Positions 11,096-22,520 of a DNA stretch of 64,000 bases are shown here, piece after piece. Below the pieces are notes generated by a model, which was not told where the DNA came from, made no database searches, and was given only the letters and a program-made list of their open reading frames with translations. Source of the stretch: Catonia carolina (lineage: Eukaryota > Arthropoda > Insecta > Hemiptera > Achilidae); contig JAQMRL010000007.1 in NCBI GenBank assembly GCA_035578175.1, positions 49,610,727 to 49,674,726 of the forward strand, written 5' to 3'. The position numbers were made by a program, and so were the translations under genes. Positions within the stretch are counted from its first letter, which is position 1. Each line of letters starts with the position of its first letter.

Positions 11096-11719
11096 TTAAA
11101 AAATATGTTTTTTACCACAAGAGCACAGGCCCCCTCCCAAGTATTTCAGCAGACATGGCACCCTATTTTGTAGAGCACAAAAAATGTAGTATACGTAATT
11201 TTTTTATAAAAAATCCTAAGAACCATTTTTGAGAAATAGAACGAATAACTAGTACTTCCAGTTGACCGATTTTGATGAAATTGTTCAAGTTGGATCCTCT
11301 AATGATAGCTAACTTAAGTTCCAAGTTTCAACTTTTTATGATATTCCATTCTTCAGATATTTTGTTCACACACAGATCAATCACTAAAAACATGTTTTTT
11401 TGGGTTCAGGGAGCCTGAAAAAGGTATATTTTCGGTGAAAACTCGATTATGAAAAATTGACACATCAATACTATACTTTCCTTCTATAAATATTCATACA
11501 GGGCAAGAGAAAGTTGAATTCAATATGGTGAATGCAAGATAGTCAACAAAATTTTCAAATACAATCCAGGTTAGTGTTTTTGGTACAGTAATAAAATAAA
11601 ACTACTCTGGTTACTCACACTAAATTTCTAAAATTTAGGTGTTTCCAGACTTTATGGAAAGTGAATATAAGTAAAAGGAAACAAATACATATTATGAAAT
11701 GATAATAAAAATTATTTAC

Positions 11720-12029
11720 TTAGAAGTGTTAGGTACTTCAGGACAAATAGTAGCCAAATTTCCACTACTTGTATTACTAGCAGCAGCTGCAGTAGAAGTG
11801 TTGGATGTGACTGGAGGTGGCGCTCCAGAACCAGCTGAAGCGGAGGAAGTTGCAGTCAAACCATCAGATGATATACCAGTTGCATTTAAGTCAATAAGTG
11901 TCTGCTTTTGTCCACATAATGAGTAATTAGTTTTGGCAGTTAATATAAGGCACAACACTATATCTATATCATTCAAATCCAATTCAGTGAACCCGTTATT
12001 AGAATCAGAAGAAGAATCTAAAAGTTCAC
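11720..12029 (-). CDS. SZT2: SZT2 internal exon 9 with Ala/Ser/Thr-rich tract
   Basis: 310-base exon, TTTACAG acceptor and GTAAAT donor, phase 1 to phase 2. The start ELDLNDIDIVLCLILTA corresponds to the conserved SZT2 beta-strand block (vertebrate: PLRDLSVTLDVFVLTLP). The second half is a low-complexity Ser/Ala/Thr/Pro tract (SSASAGSGAPPPVTSNTS, STAAAASNTSSG), probably a disordered loop. The donor overlaps an in-frame TAA (AA|GTAAAT), so reading through instead of splicing would end the protein two residues later. The next exon restores homology, so splicing is favoured. Confidence 0.85.
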
Positions 12030-12339
12030 CTGTAAACATAAATTAATTGTAGATAATTTCTGTAATATCAGGGAGATCTTAAAAAATGTTGATTTCTAAT
12101 ATTTTTCTAATAAAATTATAACTTTTTATGGGTCTGTCCCCATAGTTCCGGTAATGATTTTACAGCTGGCCACTACAGCTTGCGCAGTGTGGTTCCTGGA
12201 GGAAAAAGTGGATGGGGTTTTAAGTAGAGAATGCCACTGTCTACAGATGCCTGCCAGTAGTAGTTGAGTTAAGATTGTACTTAGCACAGTGTGTCAACAC
12301 ACCCTCGTCAAAAAAATTGCAAAAATTGAAGCAGTGCTA

Positions 12340-12775
12340 AGCCATTAAATTTTGCATTAAACTGAGTAAAAATGGTGCAGATACACTGAAAATTCATACA
12401 CAAGCCTTTGGGGAAGACACAATATCACAGAACTGAACTTACAAGTGGCACAGGAGGTTTACGAAGGGTCAGGAGACTATTGATGACGACACGTGCTCGG
12501 AGTGCCCGTCAATGATAAAAACTGATGATATGGTCCAAAATGTGCGATTGACAAAATAGTATCCAGATGTTAGCCAAGAAAGCGATGTACCAAATTTAGT
12601 TGTTCATCACATTTTAACTGAGGATTTTGACATGAGGAAGATCGCTGTCGAGATGGTGCCGAAAGTTATCACCGATGACATGAACGAACCGCACCTATTG
12701 AAATACCAGGAATTGCTTGAATGCAACAAAACTGAGCTTAAAATTTTGGACAAAGTGACTGGCTTCTTTTTGTAA
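12340..12775 (+). pseudogene. Decayed mariner transposase N-terminal region
   Basis: Reads GQETIDDDTCSECPS, then VVHHILTEDFDMRKIAVEMV and HLLKYQELLE. This is the linker and helix-turn-helix layout of mariner transposases (the GRP-like linker here degraded to SECPS, then LTxxLxMxKVxAKMVP). An in-frame TAG and frame changes break it, and the catalytic core is gone. Confidence 0.65.
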
Positions 12776-12960
12776 CCCAAAATAAAATAACTCTAAAAGG
12801 AAACCACCATGTAACGCTGGAGCGGGTAAAACGACCCTGTTGAGTCCTTACAGGGAGCCTACGAGATGTTGGTGAAGCATTGAAAAATGTTCATTAAGGC
12901 AGGAGGAAAGTATTCTGAAAAGTATAAACGAATTGTAACTTTATATTGTATATTTATATT

Positions 12961-13131
12961 GCCGGCCACAATGGTGTAGTTGGTAATGTGCTCGCCTCTC
13001 ATCATGCAGTCTTGGGTTCGAATCCCATTCAGGCATGGCATATTTTCATACGTTACAAAAAATTATTTCATCCTTCACCGTCTGCATTAGCAGTAATTGC
13101 AGAAGAGTCAGACGTTAAACAAAAAAAAAAA
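12961..13131 (+). mobile_element. tRNA-derived SINE
   Basis: Head begins GCCGGCCACAATGG; A-box-like GTGTAGTTGGTAAT; B box GGGTTCGAATCCC. Then a tRNA-unrelated body and a 3' module TCTGCATTAGCAGTAATTGC followed by CAGACGTTAAAC and an A-rich tail. The head resembles a tRNA but cannot fold into a complete cloverleaf with the acceptor arm, so it is a SINE, not a tRNA gene. Confidence 0.85.
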
Positions 13132-13189
13132 GTAACTTCAAATTCAATAAATTAAAAAAAAATCACCAAAACTTTAGGGACAAACCCTG

Positions 13190-14353
13190 TAATTCCAAAT
13201 GGAAAATAGGATTTTTTAAATAGTAAAATTACTTAATACTTTAAGTATTTTTTAAAAAAATATACAAAAACAAGCCTTAATTAAATGCATATATGGCCTT
13301 TATCGTTATGATGTGTATCTTGAACAGATTATTAATTGTTAAGCAACACTGCATGGGTAAGTAACTTTATATGGTAGCCAGCTGACAGTGGCAGATGAGT
13401 AAACTCCACTTAGGGTCCCTGTTTACATTGACATCTACACCAAGCCAAAAAGTTCTTAGCAGGCCAACCAAATAAAACATTTAAAAAGCAAATTCTAGAA
13501 TACCTCACTTGTGAAGTGACAAGTGAGAAGAGTTGGGTTGACTTTCTTCTTTCTTTTGGTTTTACATCAGACTGTTACGCTTATTAAGGCTTTACCTGTA
13601 CATTTATATATTTTTTACCTGCATAAGTTGGTTTTGTTCAAACAGTTTAGTGTAAACATTTAAATTCTGTAAATAGTTATTTTGCTTTACATACATTATC
13701 ACATTTTTAGAATGGACAACAAGTGGTTAACCAAACAAATTTTTAAGACTTTAAACAATAGACCTAAGGTGTTGAATAAGTGGTTCTAAGAAGTCAGTAA
13801 GGATGTTGAGAAAACCAGAATAAACAAAGAAAACTTAATGAACCGAACCAAATTCAGAAAACTAACTACATACTTTAAGGGCTTCCATGAAGAGCAAAAC
13901 CAGAACTCTAGACGGACAGAAGTCTTATGTGAAAAAAACAATTATTACTTCAGAAATGTACAAACAGGAACTGTAAGCAATTAAAGCTCCTGGTCTGGAT
14001 GATACTAGGTGATCTTCTCAATTTGAGGATATTATTAATTAATGTATTAGAAATGTCACAAAACTATACATACACCAGCACACAGGAGCAAGTTCTAGAC
14101 AGTATTGGGTTTTTTAGACCAGTCTTGTACAGTTGACATAAATAAATAATTACGTATTCATATTCAGCAATTATTTTTATGAAGTGATCTAATAAAATTC
14201 TGGAACAGCAAATTCAAAACATTCTGAACATCCCAATATTATTGATTAATATTTCTGAAATCCTCATAATTTCATCACATCATAAACTTCTTCACAAGTT
14301 ATAGTTTATAAAAATGCATTTACACATAAAAATATAGATACACAAAATCTTAC
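13190..14353. repeat. Intron remainder with decayed repeat
   Basis: AT-rich. 13765-13935 shares a degraded coding-like repeat with 38070-38280 and 51630-51760 (AAGTGGTT... and TTTCCAAGAAGAAC-like blocks). 13540-13590 has a lone SINE-tail-like TTTTACATCAGACTG. Nothing else recognised. Confidence 0.4.
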
Positions 14354-14569
14354 TCAAACATGTCGGAAGAATATTTATCGAAGTATTAACTGTTTTGCCT
14401 TTAGATTGCACAGAACAAGTAAGATGTAAGAAAAGAGGTGATATATCATCAAGCATGTCATCTTCAGGGAAATTGCTGAGGCTATCTGAATCCATATTAG
14501 ACAGAAGTGATGTTCTTGCATCTTCAGGCGTTGTTACAGAACCAACATTTTCCCAAACGTTCCCAGCAC
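14354..14569 (-). CDS. SZT2: SZT2 internal exon 8
   Basis: 216-base exon, ACTTAG acceptor and GTAAGA donor, phase 1 to phase 1. It contains LDDISPLFLHLTCSVQSKGK and TSINILPTCLS, matching vertebrate SZT2 LHDLPPLFLHLTCSV and VCSLPTCLGEV almost block for block. The upstream end is acidic and Ser/Asn-rich (SNMDSDSLSNFPEDD). A + strand open frame over these bases is a shadow. Confidence 0.93.
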
Positions 14570-14961
14570 CTAAGTAAAGAACAAAAATTTTCATTACGCG
14601 ATTAAACTGACGTGTTACTATTAGTGCATTGGTTATTCTCAAAAAAATTTTAAGTTTACTGAATGAAATTCTAGGTGTCATCCCTTTAATATAGGGATTA
14701 TACATCCGTTCACTCATTACAAAAGCTTAAAAGCCACAAGATCTAAAAGTTCGATATAATCATCAGGTTATCTGTCCTAGCACCAAGTTAGTCTCCAACC
14801 TGTTCTGTTTAATCGATATTATCTAATCAACTGTGTGTTAATTTCTTTATAGCTCATACCCCCTATTTAATAATCTCCAACAGTAATCACCAACTGGCAG
14901 ACCACAGTCCACGTCCAGACCACCGACTCATTTTTTAAGGCCATGAGCTCTAGTGAATTAA

Positions 14962-15659
14962 GGCCTTTTCCCATGATGCTAGTACTAGCTGGCAGAAAAA
15001 TATTGAAATGGAAACGAACAATTAGTGGCTAGTTGAGATGAAGTGCTAGTATTCACTAGCAGGCTAGTGACTTTGAACATGTTTGATTTTACTAGCGGCC
15101 GGGAGGGGAGAAAAGGTCACATGATTAACTAGCGCAAGTAAACTAGCCCGGTGTGAACGTTTGAAAATATTGCTAGTTGCTAGTAAGCTGTTCCCAGGAG
15201 CAGATGTTTAGTGTTGCGGGTGAAGTTGTCAGACGAAAGAAATAGCTGAAGTGGAATTCCAATTTAATTTCAAAATTCTAAGTCACTCATTCGCAAGAAA
15301 CTCGTATATTCTTTCGGATCTTCCCAAGTGAGTTCCATCACAAGTCTTAAAAAGCTCCAAATTCTCCTCTTCTAATGACCCACTTCCTTACCCACTCACT
15401 GCTTTTTCTTTATCAGCTCTCTGAAACTCGTGCTTCGTGTACTCCCATTCTCAAAATTTGTTTTAAATTTTATGGTTTACACCAAGAGAAGACATGATTT
15501 ATTAAGTAACATTTACTTTGTATAGCAACACATAACACAACTCACATATGTCTTCAAAGCACTGGCATTAATTAACTAGCTTCGTGGGAACCATCACCTA
15601 CGCGCTAGTAGGTCCTGCTAGTAGTAGCAGCTAGTAAACTGGCATCATGAGAATAGGCC
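14962..15659. mobile_element. MITE with CTAGT-rich subterminal repeats
   Basis: Ends GGCCTTTTCCCATGATGC and, inverted, GGCCTATTCTCATGATGC. Dozens of CTAGT/ACTAG pentamers crowd 14985-15185 and 15580-15645. Flanks read TTAA (left) and ATAA (right), so the target duplication is uncertain. No coding capacity. Superfamily not determined. Confidence 0.7.
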
Positions 15660-16941
15660 ATAATTGGTATTTGTATGCAGATTTTATTTTTGTGTGTGAC
15701 CCAACATTGTTTACGTTTGTCGACAAGACATATACCCAAGTTTCACTAAAGAGAGTTATTGTTCGCTGGACAAGTTTACAGCCATGAACAGCCTGAAAGC
15801 AACTCGTGACAGCGCTGTGCTACAAAATACAAAAAAATCTTCAACTTTTGTACATGGGCCAACAGTAGTTTGAAACTGTTGTAACACTTTATTGCTTAAA
15901 CCTTTTCAAAATCAATAATTAATATTAAGACTTAGCATGATTACCATTAACTAAATTTTTACAATCAACAAAGTAGGCCTTGTTGATTGTAAAAATAAGT
16001 AATTTAGAGGTTTTTAGATGAGTGGGTGAAAAAAAGAGTAAATGGAAACATCTAACCAGAAGAAGGGATATGCTAGTGGTTCATATCTTAAGACATCCAG
16101 GTATTGGTCTATCAATAATGGAGGGTAATATTGAGGGAGTGAATTGTAGGGGGACGCAAAGGTAAGAATATATAAAGCAAATTACAAAAGATGTAGGGTG
16201 TTGCAGGTATGTAGATATGAAACGATTTGCGCACGATAGAACAGCATGGAGAACTGCATCAAACCAGTTAAGACTGATGACAAAAAAAAGGTAAGCCTAA
16301 GTAAAAAGTTGGCCAGACCACAGCAGTCTCATCAAAATTTTACACAGAACTTGATCAAATTTAGTTGACCACTGATCTATAAGATTTACTCTTCAAGGTA
16401 TTCTTTTACTTTCCCCTTCTACTAGTCCTTCTAGCATAGTTTTCATTAAATCGTAGACTCATTTACTCTAAAACTGTTTTTTTAAGCTGATCAAGAAGTT
16501 CCCTTATCAAGAAACCAGACAACAGAACGAATCTCACAGTTGGTGAGTTCATCAATTGTTTTAAATGTTGCAAATGATCACAAGAAACAGAAAACACAAA
16601 TCAACTGTAACAGTGTCAGCACAGAGCTAATGAACAAGGGAAAGTACAGTCCAATGCATGGATTGCCTGCAGTAGCATTAAAACAAAATGATATTTACTT
16701 TCCGGACATGCCTCATTATTTATAATTTCCACACACTAGCCGGGAATTGGATCTGGGATTTTCAACTTTACAGTGTCAGCTAACATAGTGCAGTATAGTG
16801 TAGCATAGCGCTCAAACCACTAGGTCACAAAGGTGACAGATGGGATATGAAAAGTGACAGATGGAAAAGAAACCAAAAACATCAAAACTGTGAATCGCAC
16901 GGAATTACTATACCTGTTTAGCTCTTCTACAAAACTAACCT
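15660..16941. other. Intronic sequence, mostly unrecognised
   Basis: AT-rich. It includes a short inverted pair around 15958-15998 (AAATTTTTACAATCAACAAAG / TTGTTGATTGTAAAAATAAG). A tRNA-like SINE head on the minus strand lies at about 16730-16835 (B-box-like GGATTTGAACC-type sequence degraded to ATTGGATCTGGGA). No supported exon. Confidence 0.4.
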
Positions 16942-17856
16942 AAAAAATCTGGTGTGAAACACTCACACAACTTTCTCTTGCCAATGCAAATAATTAATAA
17001 TAAACCTAACATTATTAATAAAATATTAGAAATAAACAAAAACATAACCTTATTTTAATCATGAGTGAATGACACAAAATGAAAATCGAACTCAATTTGG
17101 CTTAAAAAAAACGGAAAATCACACTTTCACGCTAAACTAGGCTCTGTAGAGAAAATTCTCTAAATAAAAGTTGTAGATCTCTTAATTTTCTATAAATTTT
17201 AATATATACACTTTTGTCGTTAAGTGCATACTAAGGCCGAAATCTAAAAAAAATCGATTTTTCACACGTTTTCATGAGAAAAAACAGAAAATCGCTAATT
17301 ATCGCTAAACTAAGCGTTATACAAAAAAATACTTGAAATAAAAGTTGTAGGCTTTTAAATTCTCAACAACTTTTATTATATACATTTTTGCTCTAAAATT
17401 AATATTAAAGCCGTAATCTTAAAAAAACACTTTTTTTACGTGAAAACACCCTCACCAAGAATTTCAGCAAACATGGCGCCTACCCTATCTTTTAGAGAAT
17501 AAAAAATTGAGTAACTGAGGCGATTTTTAAAAAAATCGTAGGACCAGTTTTTGAGAAAATCACAAAAAAGTAAAAAATTATACGAATAAACTACTACTTC
17601 CGGTTGACCGATTTTGATGAAAATGTTCGTGTCGGATCCGGTAGTGGTATGTAACTTAAGTTTCAAGTTCGTACGATGTTCCGTTCTTGAGATATTCTGT
17701 TCACACACACACACACAGACCAATCGCTAAAAACATGTTTTTTGGGTTCAGGGGGTCTGAAAACGTGTAGATCCGATGAAAACTCGATTTCTTAAAATCG
17801 ACATGAAAACAATACTTTCCTTTCTATATATTCATATAGGCAAGAGAAAGTAAAAA
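16942..17856 (-). mobile_element. Helentron-like (HINE) copy
   Basis: Read on the minus strand: 5' subterminal repeat ACTTTCTCTTGCC, a CA/TG microsatellite at 17703-17718, then the inverted subterminal repeat GGCAAGAGAAAGT, the hairpin GTGTGAGTGTTTCACAC (16952-16968) and a terminal AGATTTTTT. Full length, non-coding; apparent open frames across the body are repeated in every copy and carry no known domain. Confidence 0.8.
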
Positions 17857-17925
17857 TCCATTTAAAATTCAAAACATTAACTGAAGACAATGGTTAATTG
17901 TAAACAGAACATTATTAATACATAC

Positions 17926-18043
17926 CAAAAAATGTGCACTGATCAGCTCTTAAATCGGAGATATCACTAGAAAAATTTAAACAGTCAAATTCATTAGATA
18001 CATCGAGTCTTTCATCAGCACCAAATACGGTGGTAGATTCAAC
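17926..18043 (-). CDS. SZT2: SZT2 internal exon 7
   Basis: 118-base exon, TTCCAG acceptor and GTATGT donor, phase 0 to phase 1. It encodes an acidic low-complexity stretch (TVFGADERLDVSNEFDCLNF, SSDISDLRAD). The same part of vertebrate SZT2 is an acidic linker between the SNPxYFFY and PLFLHLTCSV blocks. There is little direct identity. Support is phase continuity and splice sites. A Helentron-like element begins 70 bases downstream in the next intron. Confidence 0.75.
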
Positions 18044-19059
18044 CTGGAACAAGTTATCAATTAATTAATTCACAGAGTAGAAAAAAACTGTAACAGCAGT
18101 TCATAGGCTGAGTGTTAGGTATAATGGTAACCAACTACGGTGGCGTGCGGGCCGAAAATGCGCAGTAAGTAGATCCCCCACCACGGCGTTATAGCCTGAT
18201 ACAGGCTGCCTCTAAAGTAGTACTCACGACTTGTTGTGTTCTGTTCTTGCGGTTATCGTTTTTAACATTTGTGTCGCTGTCGAAAGCCAATTAGTTGCAC
18301 GCGCACAAAATTCGAGGGAAAATGTCTGCGATTAAATTTGGGGTAATATGCAATAAGGTTTAATACAAAAATAGGCAAAATTTAATTTAATTTAAATAGG
18401 CAATAGGTTTAATAGGCAAAATGATGTACCATACATTTTGACAGGCCCGAAAGAGAAGGACCCTCTTCCCCTCTTATACCCTCTTTCTCTTATATTTACT
18501 ATGCGGTTCTTTTTGCAAAAATTTAATACAACTGATATTGTGCGTGTGTAGTTTATTTCTAAAAATTGACGAATGTTTCCTATAAAGTTCACAACTATAA
18601 ACAATGATTCAGCTTCTTGGAATACTACAAGGAAGGAGGCACCAGACACAACCATCTATCTTTGACTGCCCTTCAAAGAGTGATTTTTTCAAGCTCGTTT
18701 ATTACTTCTGTTTCCGCCCAACATGTGACAACATTTGAATCAAATTGCAGAAAACATTTTATATTTTAAAACTAAATAATAAAACGCATATTATGTCGTC
18801 CCAGAAAAAAGTTATATTACATGATACGCAAAAAATGTGATGAGATTTAAACGTCTAACTTTGTACGAGCGTATCTTATCTAAATATCAGAGTATAATAA
18901 TAACATTTATAGCGTAATAAAATAAGATTCATTAGGAAGCAAAAGTAATTTTTTCAGAACTTTTTGATGAAAATGAAAAATGAGTGGTGTAGTGAACGAA
19001 ACTGGCCGGCAGAGTGCACTACCGATCGCGCATTGTCACAATTCTGCTTGAACACCATG
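18044..19059. other. Intronic sequence with a GC-richer island
   Basis: 18110-18330 is GC-richer, with CpG-containing words, and ends at an ATG followed by a short open frame (MSAIKFGVI). It resembles the 5' end of a transposon-type gene but I cannot name it. The remainder is AT-rich. Confidence 0.3.
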
Positions 19060-19745
19060 CACTGATTGAAATGAGTTGAGAGGAACGGCGGACGCAACAC
19101 ATTCTCTCTCTGAGAGGAGTGAGACCTTCAGAAATTTTAACTTGTTTAAGAACACAATTGGGGATGAAACTCTTTCAAAAACTTGCGTGTACAAGTGGCA
19201 CAAAAGTTTTTCTGAAGGGCAGGAAATGGTGGAAAATCAGTCACGATCGGCATCCTCAAACATCCACCACAGAAGAAAACATCTGTGCATTAAGGGAGCT
19301 TTTGGAAGAAGACCGGTGCCTCAAAATGGAAGAAATTGCTTTTTCAGTAGATCTAAGTCATGAGATGACCAAAGACGGCAAAACAAATGATCCATATCGA
19401 AGCAAAAGATGGTGTTTACCCATGAGACGTGTCATCCTATTTATGATAATGCAAGACCTCACACAGTTTGCAAAACTCAAAATAAATTGGAAGAAATTCA
19501 TTGGTATCAACTAGAACATCCACCACACAGCCGAAATTTATCAACGTGAGATTACCATCTGTTTGAGCCATTGAGGAAAGCTTTAGAAGGTCAACAGATC
19601 AATAGCATTGAAGAGGTTGAACTCTTTGTGTGCAATTGATTAGACTCACCCTTCAACTTTTCAAGATGACGAAATCAAAAAACTTCCAAAACGCTGGGAA
19701 AAATGTGTTTCAGTACAAGGGAACTATGCAGAAAAATAAAATGTT
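19060..19745 (+). pseudogene. Decayed, internally deleted mariner transposase
   Basis: N-terminal half shows TIGDETLSKTCVYKWHKSFS then EGQEMVENQSRS, the classic mariner YGEETLSRxxVFEWHKRFxEG...SGRP layout. After a deletion the C-terminal half resumes with PIYDNARPHTV (second Asp), PHSRNL and finishes QGNYAEK then a stop. Several frameshifts. No clear TIR pair found. Lies in the SZT2 intron between exons 6 and 7. Confidence 0.75.
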
Positions 19746-20062
19746 TTTCAAATTCTATCATTCTTAGAAAAATAATTTTAAAAATTTCCCATTTATATTT
19801 GACTGTCCCTCATATCTGTTAAAAATAATCGATCAGACTACTACTCTGAGAGACTTAGTGGATGTAAGAAATAAAGTATCATAAAAAGTTCACTACAGGA
19901 ATTAAAATAAGGATAATAAAAGAAAACACCCTTAAAAGCAGTTGATACAATGAAATAATTTTTCATAAAATGTACTTTAAAAACAAAGAGTACTTTATGG
20001 AGTTCATACGAGAAAACTGTTGTAAACTAAATGCTTTCGTAGAATTGAAAAAAAATACGTAC

Positions 20063-20314
20063 ATGTCTATCTCGCTCCCATGTTGGAGAATAAAAAAAGT
20101 ATTTTGGATTAGAAGGAACAGATTTAAATGATGTGGCTAATATTCGTAAAAATTTATTCCTGATCAATTTATGAAGATGTTTGTAATCTAGACAAGGTCC
20201 TGGATGTTTAAACATGGAAATTGGGCAAAGACGTTCTTTCTCTTTTTCTTCACCATCTTTGCTTTCTGTTTCTGGATTCTGTGCAAGTAATTCTTTCAGG
20301 TGACCACAAATTGT
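20063..20314 (-). CDS. SZT2: SZT2 internal exon 6
   Basis: 252-base exon (84 codons), TTCCAG acceptor and GTACGT donor, phase 0 both sides. It starts TICGHLKELL and contains FKSVPSNPKYFFYSP, nearly identical to vertebrate SZT2 FRTVPSNPHYFFYCP, with a preceding helix HLHKLIRNKFLRILATS (vertebrate: VIQEKFLEISRLHF). The middle is a lysine/glutamate-rich insertion (ESKDGEEKEKER). The upstream intron hosts a 1.3-kb mariner (21188-22520). Confidence 0.93.
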
Positions 20315-21187
20315 CTGGAACAGAAAAAATTAATAGCAGGTTACTTACAAATAGGAGAATACCATTGTTTAAAATAACATAAATCGCATTGTACAAGTCA
20401 AGATTTTTAAGACAAAAATATACTTAAAAAACAGAAGTTGACTTGCACAGAGGAATTCAGAAATGAAAAATAATTTAACACGTTTTATAATAAGTATTAA
20501 ACATTTCTGATTTTTGTTGTATATCTCAAAACCATCACATACGACTTTTCAAGCACCACTATCATTTTCAATTGCATCCATCTTTCCGATGTACATCATA
20601 CTTTAGTGAAGCCAATAGGTTGGATAAATCACAAGAAAGGGACTTTTACAAACTGCAAATTATTTCGTCAATCAAGTATTTATTTTTTATTTTTAAGCAA
20701 ATATATAGATTACTTAAAAAAACAGCTAATCTAAAAAATGAATTAATTCCCAATGTTCCAACAAATTTGAATTAAATTTACCCATCAATAAAAAAACCTT
20801 TTTAAAGGTTACGGTAATTTATTGATTAATTTTCCACTTTATCAAGTAGGTTTCTTTTCAAATAATCTTGTGTTGTGATTAGCAACACAGTAACTACAAA
20901 TGTGCATAAAAACATGTCCCATATCAGCAAAATTTTTTCAACAAACCACCACACTGCTGCTGAAATGATATTCCTGAAGAGTGTAGAGGGTAATACCAGG
21001 CGTGACAAAAGTCACGTTACAAAAATACTCATGTTTCATGTTACCAAAAGTCAGTATGAAAAGAGATTTTAAACAAGAATAACTAAAGGATAAATTAGAG
21101 ATAGGACAGTTGAGATAGTACGACCAAATTACATAAATGCATGATGAGAGATTGCCAAAGAAAATTCCTGATGGGAAGAGTAATATA
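20315..21187. other. Intronic AT-rich sequence
   Basis: No splice-bounded frame, tRNA-like box or terminal repeat seen. Open frames present are short and AT-driven. Confidence 0.5.
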
Positions 21188-22520
21188 CCGGGTGTTTATA
21201 AATGGATAGCGGGGTTTTAACGCTTTATAATATTTAATACATTATACTTATAGTTATAAATGATACATCAAACGAAAGAGCAACTCAAACAGTTTTACAT
21301 AAATGCCTACAAGTGTTCAATGTATGCACCATTTGTCACACAACACACATCAAGACGATATGCGAGTTCTTCCCAAACGTTGTTTAGTGTCTCTCGAGTA
21401 ATTGTTGTAACAGCTGCTTCAATCCTGATTCTTAATTCGGGAAGGTCAGCTGGTAGTGGAGGCACATACACACGATCCTTTATGAACCCCCAAAGATAGA
21501 AATCACATGGCGTCTGATCAGTTGACCGTGGAGGCCATGGAAAACGAGCCCTGTCATTGCACCCCTTGTGGCCAATCCAGCGATCGGATAAAGTGATGTT
21601 CAGCCAATTGTGTGCTTCGTTATGCCAGTGAGGTGGCGCTCCATCTTGCTGGAAAATGAAGTTCTCTGGCTCTTCATCTTTCAACTGCGGGAAGAGCCAT
21701 AGCTGTAGAGTATCAAGGTAAGAAGCACCAGTTACAGTAGCTTCAACAAAAAAGAAAGGCCCATAAACTTTCTGCCGGGACATGGAACAAAAAACATTCA
21801 ATTTAGGGGAGCCTCGTTGCACTTGTACCATCGCGTGAGGGTTTTCTGTGCCCCAGATTAGCACATTATGAGTGTTCACTTGTCCAATAAGGTGAAAGGT
21901 TGACTCATCACTGAAGACGACATAATGTAGAAAATCTTCATGCAACAACATTTCGTTAGTGAAGTTGGCACGTAAACCATAGTCTGCAGGATTTAGAGCC
22001 TCTACCAACTGCAAACAATAAGGACGTAGTTGTAAGCGTCTCCGTAAAACTTTCCAAACAGTCGTTACAGGAATTGCTAATTCACGACTAGCCTTCTAAA
22101 CAAATTTCTGTGGGCTACGCATGAACGACTCTCGCACTCGCTCAACGCTCCGCACTAACACTTAGTCATCCCGTACTCTTCCCTTTGCATAGGCAGCCAG
22201 TATCTTCAAACTAATGATACCATCTACGGATGTTATTATCACGTGGAGGTTCTCAACCGACCTTATTATGGAACGCACGTTGCACAGTAACTACCGATTC
22301 CGTCTCTGCGAACTGTAAAACACAAAATGCTTTCTGTTCTTTAGTCGCCATCTTTGCTACTAGCGCTTTCTAACGGCTGGCAGAGGAAACATTACGCACT
22401 GCTGCCAACAAACAAAACTGCTTGAGTTGCACTTTCGTTTGATGTATCATTTATAACTGTAAGTATAATGTATTATATATTATAGTGTTAAAACCCCGCT
22501 ATTCATTTATAAACACCCGG
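21188..22520 (-). mobile_element. Mariner-like element, nearly full length
   Basis: TA at 21186-21187 and 22521-22522. TIR CCGGGTGTTTATAAATGG at both ends, and inverted similarity continues for about 100 bp through TTTCGTTTGATGTATCATTT. 1,333 bp. The transposase is largely readable on the minus strand. Confidence 0.93.
21307..22351 (-). pseudogene. DD41D-type Tc1/mariner transposase, N-terminal half frameshifted
   Basis: A 235-codon uninterrupted frame (22014-21307) holds the catalytic domain: first Asp in VVFSDESTFHLIG, second in FQQDGAPPHWH, third in PPRSTDQTPCDFYLWGF, with 41 residues between second and third. The N-terminus starts at ATG 22351 (MATKEQKAFCVLQFAETESV, then VTVQRAFHNKVG) and hits stops and frame changes before joining the catalytic part. 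In the third motif the usual SPD is STD. C-terminal NGAYIEHL parallels the 2747 copy. Confidence 0.85.

Larger units (their letters stand above)
8389..11514 (-). mobile_element. Helentron-like (HINE) copy split by a mariner and a piggyBac-type element
   Basis: Starts with the AAAATCTGGTGTGAAACATT hairpin end at 8389 and resumes at 9712 and 11100. It ends with the subterminal repeat GGCAAGAGAAAGT near 11501-11513. The mariner (8443-9709) and TTAA element (10110-11095) interrupt it. CA microsatellite short, sequence diverged. Confidence 0.75.
12129..13189 (+). mobile_element. Mariner-like element, internally deleted, with nested SINE
   Basis: TA at 12127-12128 and 13190-13191. TIRs TGGGTCTGTCCCCATAGTT and, inverted, CAGGGTTTGTCCCTAAAGTT. 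A transposase remnant lies at 12340-12775 and a tRNA-derived SINE (12961-13131) sits near the right end. Confidence 0.8.

Noticed and set aside
12961..13035. A tRNA gene
   Set aside because: A and B boxes are present but the acceptor stem does not close and the sequence continues into a SINE body repeated at 37321.
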